From CBDDLJ01 sp965230635 (GTDB taxonomy: Bacteria; Pseudomonadota; Gammaproteobacteria; UBA1113), in contig CBDDLJ010000020.1 of the NCBI GenBank assembly GCA_965230635.1, positions 1 through 41,978 on the forward strand: a stretch of 41,978 bases of DNA, written 5' to 3'. Positions 1 through 8,716 of the stretch are shown piece by piece; the stretch's first letter is position 1, and every line of letters begins with the position of its first letter. The position numbers and the translations under genes were made by a program. The notes beneath the pieces are model-generated. The model worked only from the letters and a program-made list of their open reading frames with translations, did no database searches and was not told the DNA's origin.

Positions 1-1
1 C

Positions 2-3000
2 AAGGGTGTTTTCCTAGATGAGAAAGATAAATACGGCAATACGGCGTTGCTCCTGGCTGCCTGCAACGGACATCGCAAGATGCTCCAGTATCTACTGGAC
101 AGAGGCGCCTCCCTCAAGGAGAAAAACAACAACGGCAAGACGGCGTTGCTCCTGGCTGCCTACAACGGACATCACGAAATGTTCCAGTGTCTCTTGGACG
201 AAGGTGCTTCCCTCGAGGAGAAAGACAAATATGGCAAGACGGCGTTGCTCCTGGCTGCCTACAACGGACATCACGAAACGCGCCAGTGGCTCCTGGACTA
301 CGATTCTTCTCTCAAGGAGAAAAGCAGCACCCCCTTGCTCCAGTCTGCTTACGGCGGCAACACGACTTTCCTCCAGGCTGCTTATAACGGAGATCTCAAT
401 ACGCTCCAGTGGCTCCTGAAAAACGGTACTTCACTCGAGGATAAAAACAACAATGGCGATACGGCTTTGCTCCTAGCTGCCTGCAACGGACATCTCAATA
501 CGCTGCAGTTGCTCCTGAGCAATGGCGTTTCCCTCAAGGAAAAAAACAAAGACGGCAATACAGCTTTTCTCTTGGCTGCCCACAACGGACATCTCAAGAC
601 GCTCCGGTGCCTCCTGGAGAAAGGCGCTTCCATCAAGGAGAAAAACAACAACGGCAATACAGCGTTGCTCCTGGCTGCCGACAATGGACATCACGAAATA
701 TTCCAGTGCCTTTTTGACGAAGGTGCTTCCCTTAAGGAGAAAAACAACAACGGCAAGACGGCTTTACTCTTGGCTGCCCACAACGGACATCTCAAGACGC
801 TCCAGTGCCTCCTGGAAAAAGGTGCTTCCCTCAAGGAGAAAAATAACAACGGCGATACGGCTTTTCTACTGGCTGCCTACAACGGACATCACGCAATACT
901 CCAGTGGCTCTTGAGCAATGGCGTTTCCCTAGAGGAGAAAAACAATGATGGCAATACGGCTTTTCTCCTGGCTGCCTACAATGGACATCACGCAATACTC
1001 CAGTGGCTCCTGAGCAATGGCGTTTCCCTAGAGGAGAAAAACAACCATGGCAATACGGCCTTGCTCCGGGCTATCAGCTACGGACATCTCTGGACATTCC
1101 GGTGGCTCTTGAAGAAAGGTGCATCCTTTAAGGAGAAAAACAACAACGGCGATACGGCTTTTCTCCTGGCTGCCTACAACGGACATCACGAAATACTCCA
1201 ATGGCTCCTGAGCAATGGCGTTTCCCTCGAGGAGAAAAACAACGATGGCAATACGGCCTTGCTCCGGGCTATCAGCTACGGACATATCAGGACACTCCAT
1301 TGGCTCTTGGAGAAAGGGGCTTCCCTCAAGGAGAGAAACAACAACGGCGATACGGCTTTATTACTGGCTGCCTACAGCGGACATCTCAAGACGCTCCATT
1401 GCCTCCTGGAAGAAGGTGCTTCCCTCAAGGAGAGAAATAACAACGGTGATACGGCTTTACTACTGGCTGCCTACAACGGACATCACGAAATACTCTACTG
1501 GCTCCTGCGCGACGGCGTTTCCCTCGAGGAGAAAAACAATGATGGCAATACGGCTTTTCTCCTGGCTGCCTACAACGGACATCACGAAATACTCCAGTGG
1601 CTCCTGAGCAACGGTGTTTCCCTCGAGGAGAAAAACAACGATGGTAATACGGCCTTGCTCCGGGCTGTCAGCTACGGACATATCAGGACACTCCAGTGGC
1701 TCTTGGAGAAAGGTGCTTCTCTCAAGGAGAAAAATAACAACGGTGATACGGCTTTGCTCCTGGCTGCCCATAATGGACATCTCGAGATGCTCCAGTGCCT
1801 CTTGAAAAAAGGTGCTTCCCTCAAGGAGAAAAATAACAACGGCGATACGGCTTTTCTCCTGGCTGCCTACAACGGACATCACGAAATACTTCAGTGGCTC
1901 CTGAGCAACGGCGTTTCCCTCGAGGAGAAAAACAGCGATGGCAATACGGCCTTGCTCCGGGCTGTCAGCTACGGACATATCAGGACACTCCAGTGGCTCT
2001 TGGAGAAAGGGGCTTCCCTCAAGGAGAGAAATAACAACGGTGATACGGCTTTGCTCCTGGCTGCCCATAATGGACATCTCGAGGTGCTCCAGTACTTTCT
2101 GGAAAAAGGGGCTTCCCTCGAGGAGAAAAACAACAACGGCGATACGGCGTTGCTCCTGGCTGCCTACAACGGACATCGCGAAACGCACCAGTGGCTCCTG
2201 GGCTACATTGCTTTTCTTAAGAAGAAAAGCAACAGCGGCAGCACCGTTTTTCTCCAAGCTGCCTACAATGGAGATCTTAAGACGTTCCAGTGGCTCCTGC
2301 ACAACGGCGCTTCCTTCAAGGAGAAAAACAACAACGGCGATACGGCTTTGCTCCTGGCTGCCTATAACGGACATCGCAAGATGCTCCAATGGCTCTTGGA
2401 AAACGGTGCTTCTCTCGAGGAAAAAAATAATGATGGCAATACGGCCTTGCATTTGGCCGTGCAACAAAAACATAGAAAAGTGGTAGATGCCATACTGAAA
2501 CTAACCCCCTTAGAAGATTTGATGAAAACATTGACACAAAAGAACAAGGGGTTTTTCGGCTTGTTTCGCCAATCGCCACTGGATTTAGCCAAGCAAAAAG
2601 ATAAAGGTATCTATCAGCTGCTTAACTGGCACAATGATGCTTGTCTGCTCTATGGTGCCATTTGCTCTGACGATTTACCTACGATTAAGCAACTGAGTAT
2701 TCCTGAGGTACTGATTATACTCCAAGACCATGGTTATGCACCGATGGTGCTTGCTGCTGCTAATAACCGTATCAAGATGCTAACTTTTTTCTATCAACAA
2801 GCCTTAAGTCTTGAAAGTTGCGATGGAGAAGGCAATACTCCTATATTGGCTGCGGCCGCTAATAGCCAAATGGCAGCTTGTGAATGGCTCCTGCAACATG
2901 GTGCGCAATTAGTGGTAAAAAATGCTCAAGGGTACAATCCCATTGATCTGGCTCAAAAGAACCAAGACAAAACAGTTTATTTACCTCAAAAGAAGCAGCG

Positions 3001-4054
3001 CCAAGCAGTAACTGAATTCTTAGAAAGTCAATTAACTTTATTTGACTTCAGTGAAGACGCATTGAAGCAGACTATCGCTTGGATCCCAGATGGCCAATTT
3101 TCTAATAAAACCAGATTGACGGGGGGAAAATCTAGCATTATCTACACAGCACATTGGGATAGCCATGGCAAAGAGGTGATTTTAAAAGATGAACTTGCTA
3201 TTACATCTAGTTTGAACAAACAATCTGACAACAACAATAACGATGACGATAAAAAAGCTGCCTTGCGAGAAATAGTATTATCCAATCACTTACGGCATCC
3301 CAATATCGTGACCCTGTGGGGAGTGACCAGCACAGAGCTGTGTTTAGTATTTGAATATATGGAACGCGGTGCTTTGTCCATAGTCCTTCAGGAAAAACCT
3401 TTACTTAACTGGCAACAACGCTGGCAGATCATCAAAGATGTTGCACAAGGATTGCATTACCTACATACCGGCGTCTTCGTCGAAGAAAACCAGGAAAAAC
3501 ACCATACTGTCATACTCCATCGCGATATCAAGAGTCTAAATATCTTCATTAATAATGACTATGGCGCCAAAATCGGTGATTTCGGGGAATCCCGCGATCA
3601 ACCTCCCATGACGCTAAAAAGCAATCAAGTCAATCGTGGTACGGTGCAATGGATGGCGCCAGAAGTATGGCGAGAAGAATCCTATACGCGAGCTAGTGAT
3701 ATCTACAGTTTCGGGATGGTCGCATGGGAAGTAGCGGCCCATACTTTCCCTCCCTACCAAGCGCTTGAAAAAAAATATGATAGGTTTACATTTAATTATA
3801 AGCTCAAGAAACATGTCGCTGATAATAGCGCCCGTGAAACTTTGCCCGATATGCCAGAAGAAGAAAAGCGTCGGTTTGAACCACTGATTACATCGTGTTG
3901 GGCACAAGAACCCAGTCAACGTCCTAGTACCACTGAGATTATGCAAACCTATTTTGGTCTCTTTCAGCATACATCGACCTTAACAGCACAACAGTCTGAA
4001 GGCGCAAGACCCACTGAGATCAACCATTCTTCCCAACAAATAAATACCTTCTAA
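2..4054 (+). CDS. Ankyrin-repeat protein with C-terminal tyrosine-kinase-like protein kinase (5' partial)
   Basis: The frame is open from base 2, so the start lies before the window. About 25 near-identical 33-residue ankyrin repeats (core ALLLAAYNGHHEILQWLL) fill the first 2.46 kb. Two more diverged ankyrin units follow (about 2735-2960), then a protein kinase from about 3095. Visible kinase motifs are a glycine-rich start (TGGKSSIIYTAHW), a candidate beta-3 lysine in VILKDE, HRDIKSLN (3518-3541), DFGES (3578-3592) and WMAPEVW (around 3650-3670). The HRDIKxxN and WMAPE forms point to the tyrosine-kinase-like (TKL)/Raf-like group rather than to PknB-type bacterial kinases. All core catalytic residues appear present, so an active Ser/Thr kinase is expected. 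A polar tail of about 45 residues follows. No signal peptide or membrane segment is visible. Known: ankyrin-kinase fusions are typical of effectors of amoeba-associated bacteria. Inference: secreted effector; the substrate is unknown. Confidence 0.9.
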   Translation, partial: KGVFLDEKDKYGNTALLLAACNGHRKMLQYLLDRGASLKEKNNNGKTALLLAAYNGHHEMFQCLLDEGASLEEKDKYGKTALLLAAYNGHHETRQWLLDYDSSLKEKSSTPLLQSAYGGNTTFLQAAYNGDLNTLQWLLKNGTSLEDKNNNGDTALLLAACNGHLNTLQLLLSNGVSLKEKNKDGNTAFLLAAHNGHLKTLRCLLEKGASIKEKNNNGNTALLLAADNGHHEIFQCLFDEGASLKEKNNNGKTALLLAAHNGHLKTLQCLLEKGASLKEKNNNGDTAFLLAAYNGHHAILQWLLSNGVSLEEKNNDGNTAFLLAAYNGHHAILQWLLSNGVSLEEKNNHGNTALLRAISYGHLWTFRWLLKKGASFKEKNNNGDTAFLLAAYNGHHEILQWLLSNGVSLEEKNNDGNTALLRAISYGHIRTLHWLLEKGASLKERNNNGDTALLLAAYSGHLKTLHCLLEEGASLKERNNNGDTALLLAAYNGHHEILYWLLRDGVSLEEKNNDGNTAFLLAAYNGHHEILQWLLSNGVSLEEKNNDGNTALLRAVSYGHIRTLQWLLEKGASLKEKNNNGDTALLLAAHNGHLEMLQCLLKKGASLKEKNNNGDTAFLLAAYNGHHEILQWLLSNGVSLEEKNSDGNTALLRAVSYGHIRTLQWLLEKGASLKERNNNGDTALLLAAHNGHLEVLQYFLEKGASLEEKNNNGDTALLLAAYNGHRETHQWLLGYIAFLKKKSNSGSTVFLQAAYNGDLKTFQWLLHNGASFKEKNNNGDTALLLAAYNGHRKMLQWLLENGASLEEKNNDGNTALHLAVQQKHRKVVDAILKLTPLEDLMKTLTQKNKGFFGLFRQSPLDLAKQKDKGIYQLLNWHNDACLLYGAICSDDLPTIKQLSIPEVLIILQDHGYAPMVLAAANNRIKMLTFFYQQALSLESCDGEGNTPILAAAANSQMAACEWLLQHGAQLVVKNAQGYNPIDLAQKNQDKTVYLPQKKQRQAVTEFLESQLTLFDFSEDALKQTIAWIPDGQFSNKTRLTGGKSSIIYTAHWDSHGKEVILKDELAITSSLNKQSDNNNNDDDKKAALREIVLSNHLRHPNIVTLWGVTSTELCLVFEYMERGALSIVLQEKPLLNWQQRWQIIKDVAQGLHYLHTGVFVEENQEKHHTVILHRDIKSLNIFINNDYGAKIGDFGESRDQPPMTLKSNQVNRGTVQWMAPEVWREESYTRASDIYSFGMVAWEVAAHTFPPYQALEKKYDRFTFNYKLKKHVADNSARETLPDMPEEEKRRFEPLITSCWAQEPSQRPSTTEIMQTYFGLFQHTSTLTAQQSEGARPTEINHSSQQINTF
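1570..2166 (+). repeat. Higher-order 297-bp ankyrin block, two near-identical copies
   Basis: Within the 99-bp ankyrin units a three-repeat block (units AYNGHHEILQWLL, SYGHIRTLQWLL, AHNGHLEMLQCLL) occurs twice in a row at 297-bp spacing (about 1570-1868 and 1869-2166) with only scattered base differences. Similar blocks at 4-unit and 2-unit spacing lie upstream (SYGH-type repeats near 1073, 1270, 1666, 1963). This points to repeat-number change by unequal recombination. Confidence 0.8.
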
Positions 4055-4450
4055 GGAGAAAATAGGAAAATAGAAAAAGAGCGCAAAAATTTTCATTATA
4101 TCTCTAACCGTAATGGAAAATTCTTCTTGGTGCAACGGAATAAAATCATACTTTACTTGATCTCCGTAGCGAAGTAGTCTGCCGCCTTTTTTAGTATTGC
4201 CAAGGGTGTGATTATTAGGGACTTACTGACGATTCAATTTATTGGTCTTGGCTAGGTTATGCTTTTCATCACGCCATAATGCAATCAGCACCAACATCAG
4301 CTCATTTACGTTGGTAGTTGTGAAGACAACCTGTTGCTGGATGCATTACCATGATCCAGCAACACTTTGTTTGTAATCACTATTGATTTCTACTAGAGAA
4401 ATAACATAAAATGGGCAATATTAGCAGGAGGATTCGAGTGTTCACTGTCG
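4055..4450. other. Intergenic region with decayed fragments
   Basis: No intact gene. The first 29 bases continue the homology of the kinase gene 3' end that recurs at 7031-7102. On the minus strand two short stretches read like protein fragments: one around 4090-4190 (GGRLLRYGDQVKYDFIPL...) and one around 4231-4340 (NVNELMLVLIALWRDEKHNL...), separated by the solo IS66 end. I do not recognise either; they may be two pieces of one dead gene or two unrelated scraps. Confidence 0.35.
4195..4226 (+). mobile_element. Solo IS66 terminal inverted repeat
   Basis: This 32-bp stretch, ending in TGATTATTAGGGACTTAC, matches the outer end of the two full IS66 elements in the window (9443-9474, and the reverse complement at 30614-30645) apart from one T/C difference. 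No IS66 interior sequence flanks it on either side, so it is an orphan end left by deletion or recombination. Confidence 0.75.
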
Positions 4451-4529
4451 TTATGATCAAAACACACTTATCCACAAAAATAGAGGATAACTGTGTGGAT
4501 AACAACAGAAAATAAAAAAATGATCATAA
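4451..4529. promoter_or_regulatory. Nested palindrome with two opposed DnaA boxes and two GATC sites
   Basis: Outer arms TTATGATCA (4451-4459) and TGATCATAA (4521-4529) are exact reverse complements, each with a GATC. Inside them lie TTATCCACA (4468-4476) and its exact reverse complement TGTGGATAA (4494-4502), two perfect matches to the DnaA-box consensus TTATNCACA. The spacer is AT-rich. The start codon of the WGR gene lies 32 bp downstream. It could be a DnaA-responsive operator or part of a replicon origin relic. The pattern is seen directly; the role is inference. Confidence 0.6.
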
Positions 4530-4560
4530 GACAATCAATTTTTTGCCTGGCGGAGGAATA

Positions 4561-4833
4561 ATGCAATTTATTCGATTTGAAAAAAATATGGATGCAGCTA
4601 CTCATATTCGTTTTTATGAAATTTTGTTATTGCCGCAAGTGAGCCATCAGTGGCAAATTGTTTGTTATTATCATAGTAATCAACGGCGAGGTGGCCAACA
4701 CCGTGTTGAAATTTATCCAGATAAAACAGAGGCAAAACAACGATTTGATTTATTGATCAAGCAACGTTATCAACGTCAGTATCACCCGGTACTGAATCAT
4801 AACCCAGTGAACCAGTGGCAATTTCTGTCATAA
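4561..4833 (+). CDS. Small stand-alone WGR-domain protein
   Basis: A 90-residue protein. The start at 4561 is chosen over an in-frame upstream codon because GGAGG sits 6 bases before it. The pattern RFYEILLLP...WQIVCYYHSNQRRGGQHRVEIYPDKTEAKQRFDLLIKQRY resembles the WGR fold (an aromatic-rich strand, a Trp/Gly/Arg-Gly-Gly-Gln turn, then a K/R-rich helix), although the literal W-G-R triplet is replaced. Known: WGR domains bind nucleic acid in PARP-type and other bacterial proteins, and short stand-alone versions exist. No partner gene is adjacent. An opposed DnaA-box palindrome lies just upstream and may control it. The family call is by eye and moderately secure; the function is unknown. Confidence 0.6.
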   Translation: MQFIRFEKNMDAATHIRFYEILLLPQVSHQWQIVCYYHSNQRRGGQHRVEIYPDKTEAKQRFDLLIKQRYQRQYHPVLNHNPVNQWQFLS

Positions 4834-5186
4834 CGTCATCATGCTATTATGAGTTATCATTTTTAGTTAAAGAATAATTTGATGTAATGAGGTGAAATAA
4901 ACAACTTGTTTTAAAAGATAGATACAATTGAGCTTAACATTAAGAGTTAAACCTATCAATGTTGTTATGTGTTTATTTAAATAGGTAGATGAGAAGTATT
5001 TTAATCAACTTATTCACTAGCAATACAGTATTGAGCTCATTAATCTATCCATTGATGTTTAGTTTAAGTAATAATGATACAAAGAAAACGTTTGAATACA
5101 ACTATTTTTTGTAGCACTTTTTCGTTTCCGGTTATTTATAGCTAAGCTGATAAGTTTATGTTGTATAAAATTAAGGATGATCAAAT
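4834..5186. other. AT-rich intergenic region, nothing recognised
   Basis: No credible gene, RNA or terminator. It presumably holds the promoter of the downstream AlbA_2 gene; TATAAA at 5164-5169 is a possible -10 box, but no convincing -35 box accompanies it. Confidence 0.4.
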
Positions 5187-6647
5187 ATGAAGCAAAAAAG
5201 ATCCATGACATTGGATGAAATTAAAGCGTTGACTACCAACATTGAATCTCGCTCAGTTGAGTATAAACAGTCTATGGCTGAGCTTGAAAAGTTAGGGAAA
5301 GCTATTTGTGGTTTTTTAAATAGCGATGGTGGTCTTGGTTTAATAGGTATTACAGATAAAAGGAAAATTGTCGGTATTGAAGTAACAGAATCAACGAAAA
5401 ATAAGCTATCAATATTTTGCAATCACTTCGATCCTTGGCCAGACTTGAATATTAATTATGTACCTCTTGAAAATACGAATAAACAGGTTGTTGTCATTGA
5501 GGCAGTACCAAGAAGTGACAACATGCCTTTTGTCTATAAAGGTACACCATATTTACGTAATGAAGCTCAACTAAAACAAATGTCTGTGGAAAATCACCGG
5601 CAGCGTTTATTACAATCATCCGGGCTTTCCGAGCGATGGGAAAATTTGCCTGCAAAAAATAAATACAGCTTTGATGATTTAGACTCAGAAGAAATATTAA
5701 GGACGATGAATATTGGTTTAAATGAGAAGCGGATACCCGATAACATCTATACAAGAGATCCTCATGAGGCATTGATTAGCTTAGATTTGATCAGCGGGTC
5801 AGGTAGACTGACTAATGCAGCGATGATTCTTTTTGCAAAAAAAGAATCATCTGATTACATACAGTGTTTTCTTCGCATGGGTCGTTTTGTTGATGAGACC
5901 ATGAACCACACTTTAGATAGTAAGCAAGTCAATGGTAATATTTTTCAATTGCTGGAGGAAGCAGAAATTTTTGTACGAAAGCATCTGCCTATTGCCAGTC
6001 GATATGACCCCAATAAATTGGAACGTATTGATGAAGCTGCGCTTCCTTTCTTAGCAGTTCGTGAAGCAATTATTAATTCGTTAATTCATAGAGATTATTC
6101 CGATTATGCGGGTGATATTGCATTATTAATTTTTAATACACATTTAGAGATCCATAATATTGGAAATCTTTATGGTGGGATGACTGTTTCTAAACTAAAA
6201 AAACGTCATCCTTCTCGCCGTCGTAATCCTAAGATAGCTCAGGTATTTTATATCAGGAAATTGATTGAGCGATATGGTAGCGGCACATTGCGTATGATCG
6301 ATTTATGCAAACAGCAAGGATTACAACCACCTGAGTTTTCTGAAGCAGGTGACGGTTTTCTAGTTAAATTTTATTTTAAAAAGCCTATTGGACCTGCATT
6401 AAAATTGCCAGTTCCTCAGAAATTACCTGACTTAACCTCACGGCAGCTGAGCATTCTTCAAATATTAACCCGTTTTGATAACAAACCCATAGCACTTAGG
6501 CAAATTGTGGAACAGCTTGAAGATCCTCCTGCGTCTCGTACAGTAGGTGATGATTTAGCACATTTAAAATCACTACATTTAGTAGATTCTTTTGGCGTTG
6601 GAAAAGGCGCAAAATGGTTTTTAATAAAAAAGAATGGGGCGAAATAA
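5187..6647 (+). CDS. AlbA_2 / RecG-like ATP-binding regulator with C-terminal winged helix
   Basis: 486 residues, the usual size for this family. An N-terminal Schlafen AlbA_2 domain (about 15-130) shows E-x-K (SVEYKQS), the FLNSDGGLGLIGITD turn and the YLRNEAQ end motif. A HATPase_c_4 / RecG-like region (about 280-375) shows AVREAIINSLIHRDY and RNPKIAQVFYIRKLIERYGSGT. The end (about 410-482) is a winged helix (QLSILQILTRF...RTVGDDLAHLKSL). AAGGA precedes the ATG at 5187. Known: such proteins are DNA-binding regulators or defence-associated ATPases of unclear biochemistry. Odd: the gene ends 6 bp before an 11-bp tandem array whose unit resembles its last codons (AATGGGGCG), and a second winged-helix remnant lies beyond the array. 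The native C-terminus may once have been longer. Confidence 0.85.
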   Translation: MKQKRSMTLDEIKALTTNIESRSVEYKQSMAELEKLGKAICGFLNSDGGLGLIGITDKRKIVGIEVTESTKNKLSIFCNHFDPWPDLNINYVPLENTNKQVVVIEAVPRSDNMPFVYKGTPYLRNEAQLKQMSVENHRQRLLQSSGLSERWENLPAKNKYSFDDLDSEEILRTMNIGLNEKRIPDNIYTRDPHEALISLDLISGSGRLTNAAMILFAKKESSDYIQCFLRMGRFVDETMNHTLDSKQVNGNIFQLLEEAEIFVRKHLPIASRYDPNKLERIDEAALPFLAVREAIINSLIHRDYSDYAGDIALLIFNTHLEIHNIGNLYGGMTVSKLKKRHPSRRRNPKIAQVFYIRKLIERYGSGTLRMIDLCKQQGLQPPEFSEAGDGFLVKFYFKKPIGPALKLPVPQKLPDLTSRQLSILQILTRFDNKPIALRQIVEQLEDPPASRTVGDDLAHLKSLHLVDSFGVGKGAKWFLIKKNGAK

Positions 6648-6653
6648 CCTATC

Positions 6654-6785
6654 AATGGGGCGGTAATGGGGCGGTAATGGGGCGGTAATGGGGCGGTAAT
6701 GGGGCGGTAATAGGGCGGTAATAGGGCGGTAATGGGGCGGTAATGGGGCGGTAATGGGGCGGTAATGGAGTGGCAATGGGGCGGT
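6654..6785 (+). repeat. 11-bp minisatellite, 12 copies
   Basis: Twelve head-to-tail copies of AATGGGGCGGT, nine exact and three variant (AATAGGGCGGT twice, AATGGAGTGGC once). A unit of 11 is not divisible by 3. Every plus-strand frame therefore meets a TAA about every 33 bp, while the complementary strand stays open as an 11-residue TAPLPPHYRPI repeat. The array starts right after the stop codon of the AlbA_2 gene. Copy number is likely to vary between strains. Confidence 0.95.
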
Positions 6786-7030
6786 AAATAACAGTAAAAA
6801 CAGAGTTAATGGGGTATATTGCAATATAACTAATTGATTTTGCTATTAAAATTCTCCTTGTTTTATATCATAATGGAGATTGTCATTGATATTTTATCAT
6901 TTCAAGGGATCGTAAAAGCAGCTGAAATTTTAAATACACTTTCAGATAATCCTGCTGAAAGGACGCTAAGGGACGATCTTACCAAATTAAAAAAGCTTGT
7001 GCGTATTACCCTGATGTCGGTCGCCACACT
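6786..7030 (+). pseudogene. Winged-helix remnant of a second AlbA_2-type regulator
   Basis: Around 6900-7010 the plus strand reads ILNTLSDNPAERTLRDDLTKLKKL. This lines up with the C-terminal winged helix of the intact upstream gene (IVEQLEDPPASRTVGDDLAHLKSL). There is no AlbA_2 or ATPase part and the reading diverges on both sides, so this is a relic of a paralogue or of a longer C-terminus, now separated from the intact gene by the minisatellite. The open frame 6834-7055 has no convincing ribosome site and is not called as a gene. Confidence 0.55.
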
Positions 7031-7102
7031 CACTGAGAATAATTATTCCTCCTAACAAATATGCACTTTTTAAGAAGAAAACAGTAAAATAGAAAAAGAA
7101 CG
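7031..7102 (+). pseudogene. Degenerate copy of the ankyrin-kinase gene 3' end
   Basis: A 72-bp gapless alignment to 4012-4083, the last codons, stop and first 29 bases after the ankyrin-kinase gene: 57 of 72 bases match by hand count. Most differences are transitions and the TAA stop aligns with a TAA. The homology stops exactly where IS66 copy A begins (7103). It is the end of a lost paralogue or of an old duplication. Confidence 0.7.
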
Positions 7103-7138
7103 GTAAGTCCCTAATAATCACACCTGATTAAACTTAGC

Positions 7139-8663
7139 TCATTTCACTGCAGTAAGATCAACAAACTGTGGAAGTAATGCTTTAGGATCAATTTCCTCAC
7201 GTCGTAGTGAGTGGATTTGGTCAAGCAGGTAGGTAAAATAGGCTCTTGTATTCACATTGTTTATTTTGCATGTTTGAATCAAGCTGTAAAGCAATGCAGC
7301 GGCATGACCACCACGCTTATTTCCAACGAACAACCAATTGCGGCGTCCCAGAGCAAAAGGTCTAATTTGATTTTCTACCCAGTTATTGTCAATATTAACT
7401 TCTCCATAATCGGTATAAGCAGATAGTTGCGACCATTGCTTGATCGCATAGTTAAACGCATTGCCGAGCTGGCTTTTTGGCAAAACACTCGCTTGATTTT
7501 CAATGAGCCAATCATGAAAGGAGGTCAAGAGTGGTATGGCACGTTGCTGTCGTTGTGATTTTTTTTCATTAGCACAGAGGAATTTTATTTCCTGCTCAAT
7601 ACGATATAACTTTCTAATTATTTTTAATGCTTTAGCAGCGAGTCCTTTCGTTGTTTTCCCCCGCGACTTTATAAGCATCGGTAAACTTTCGGCGACAGTG
7701 GGAAAAGCAACCAAGATTAATCACATCACGGCATGCACGCATGCTGTTATAACCACTATACCCGTCAGTTTGTAGTAACCCTTGGAAGTCAATTAACCTC
7801 GTGCTGGGTACTTCTGAGCCACGACTAAGATGATAGTCAAAAATAACAAATTGATTGTTTGGTGAAGGACTGTGAAAACACCACATGTAACCTTTCTTAT
7901 CTTTATCTAATACCTTGACTGGCGTTTCGTCAGCCTGGAGATAGTTGATATGACCTACTTGCTCCCATAAGGCCTCTCTTAAGGGAGCTAACCCTTCGCA
8001 AACTTGCATGACCCAATTGCCTAGTGTGTTATCAGGTAGGTCAATGCCATCACGGGCAAACATCTTAGAGCGCCGATAGAGTGGAATATAGTATTCATAT
8101 TTGCTAAGGATTACTTCGCTAATTAAACTGCTGGTGGCCATACTCTTAGGGAGTGGTTCTTCTTCTTTTTTTTGCATGTTAATCTTTCCGCAAGGACGGC
8201 ACGTATATTTAGGGTAAATATGCTCTTCTACTTTAATAACAGCCGGCACGTAAACTAATTTTTCCCGTTTATCTTCGCCGATTTTCTCCATCTTGCCGCC
8301 ACAACACGCACAGTCTTTTTCCTCTTCAGACAAATCATGCAGGCAAATTTCTCGTTGAAGTATAGAGGTATCAATCACATGGCCTTTTTGTCGCTTTTTT
8401 CTAGTATAAGTAATGGTTTTATCTTCAACCTCTTGCCCTTCCTCATTGACCGTAGGTATTTCAATCTCATCAAACAAACTCAGCTGGTCAATATGCTTTT
8501 CACTGCTTTTGCCAAAGCGTCGATGACGAGAGAGTTTATATTGTTCCTCCCACCAGGTAATTTTTTCTTTAGCACTGTCTAATTGCTTTTTAAGCGAGAC
8601 AATTTCAGCTTGTAATGAAGAAACCGGATCGGCGATTTGTGTCGTACTTTCTGAAGTGTTCAT
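7139..8663 (-). pseudogene. tnpC: IS66 transposase TnpC, frameshifted
   Basis: Compared with the intact copy at 31425-32948, a run of C on the plus strand (7658-7662) has five bases instead of four. The reading leaves frame after ...DAYKVAG and resumes in another frame at KTTKGLAAKALK. The N-terminal coiled coil, the Cys-x-x-Cys zinc finger (CACCGG...CRPCG), the first catalytic Asp (LQADETPV) and the second (LQTDGYSGYN) are in the first part. The catalytic Glu region (DNNWVENQIRPFALGRRNW) is in the second part. The ATG at 8663 is preferred as start. Otherwise it is almost the same as copy B, so the lesion is recent. Confidence 0.9.
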
Positions 8664-8716
8664 AACAGTTATGATAACATAACTTACTAGAAAAACCAGT
8701 GTTTTTATCAAAAAAT

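Noticed and set aside
1460..2473. 337-residue open frame antisense to the ankyrin repeats
   Set aside because: Periodic low-complexity translation that mirrors the 99-bp repeat; the sense frame has clear ankyrin and kinase domains. Shadow frame.
6654..6785. CRISPR-like array
   Set aside because: Units are contiguous with no spacers; simple tandem repeat. No cas genes in the window.
6621..6824. 67-residue minus-strand frame with TAPLPPHYRPI repeats across the minisatellite
   Set aside because: Starts with TTG without a ribosome site and runs into the end of the AlbA_2 gene; openness follows from the repeat composition.
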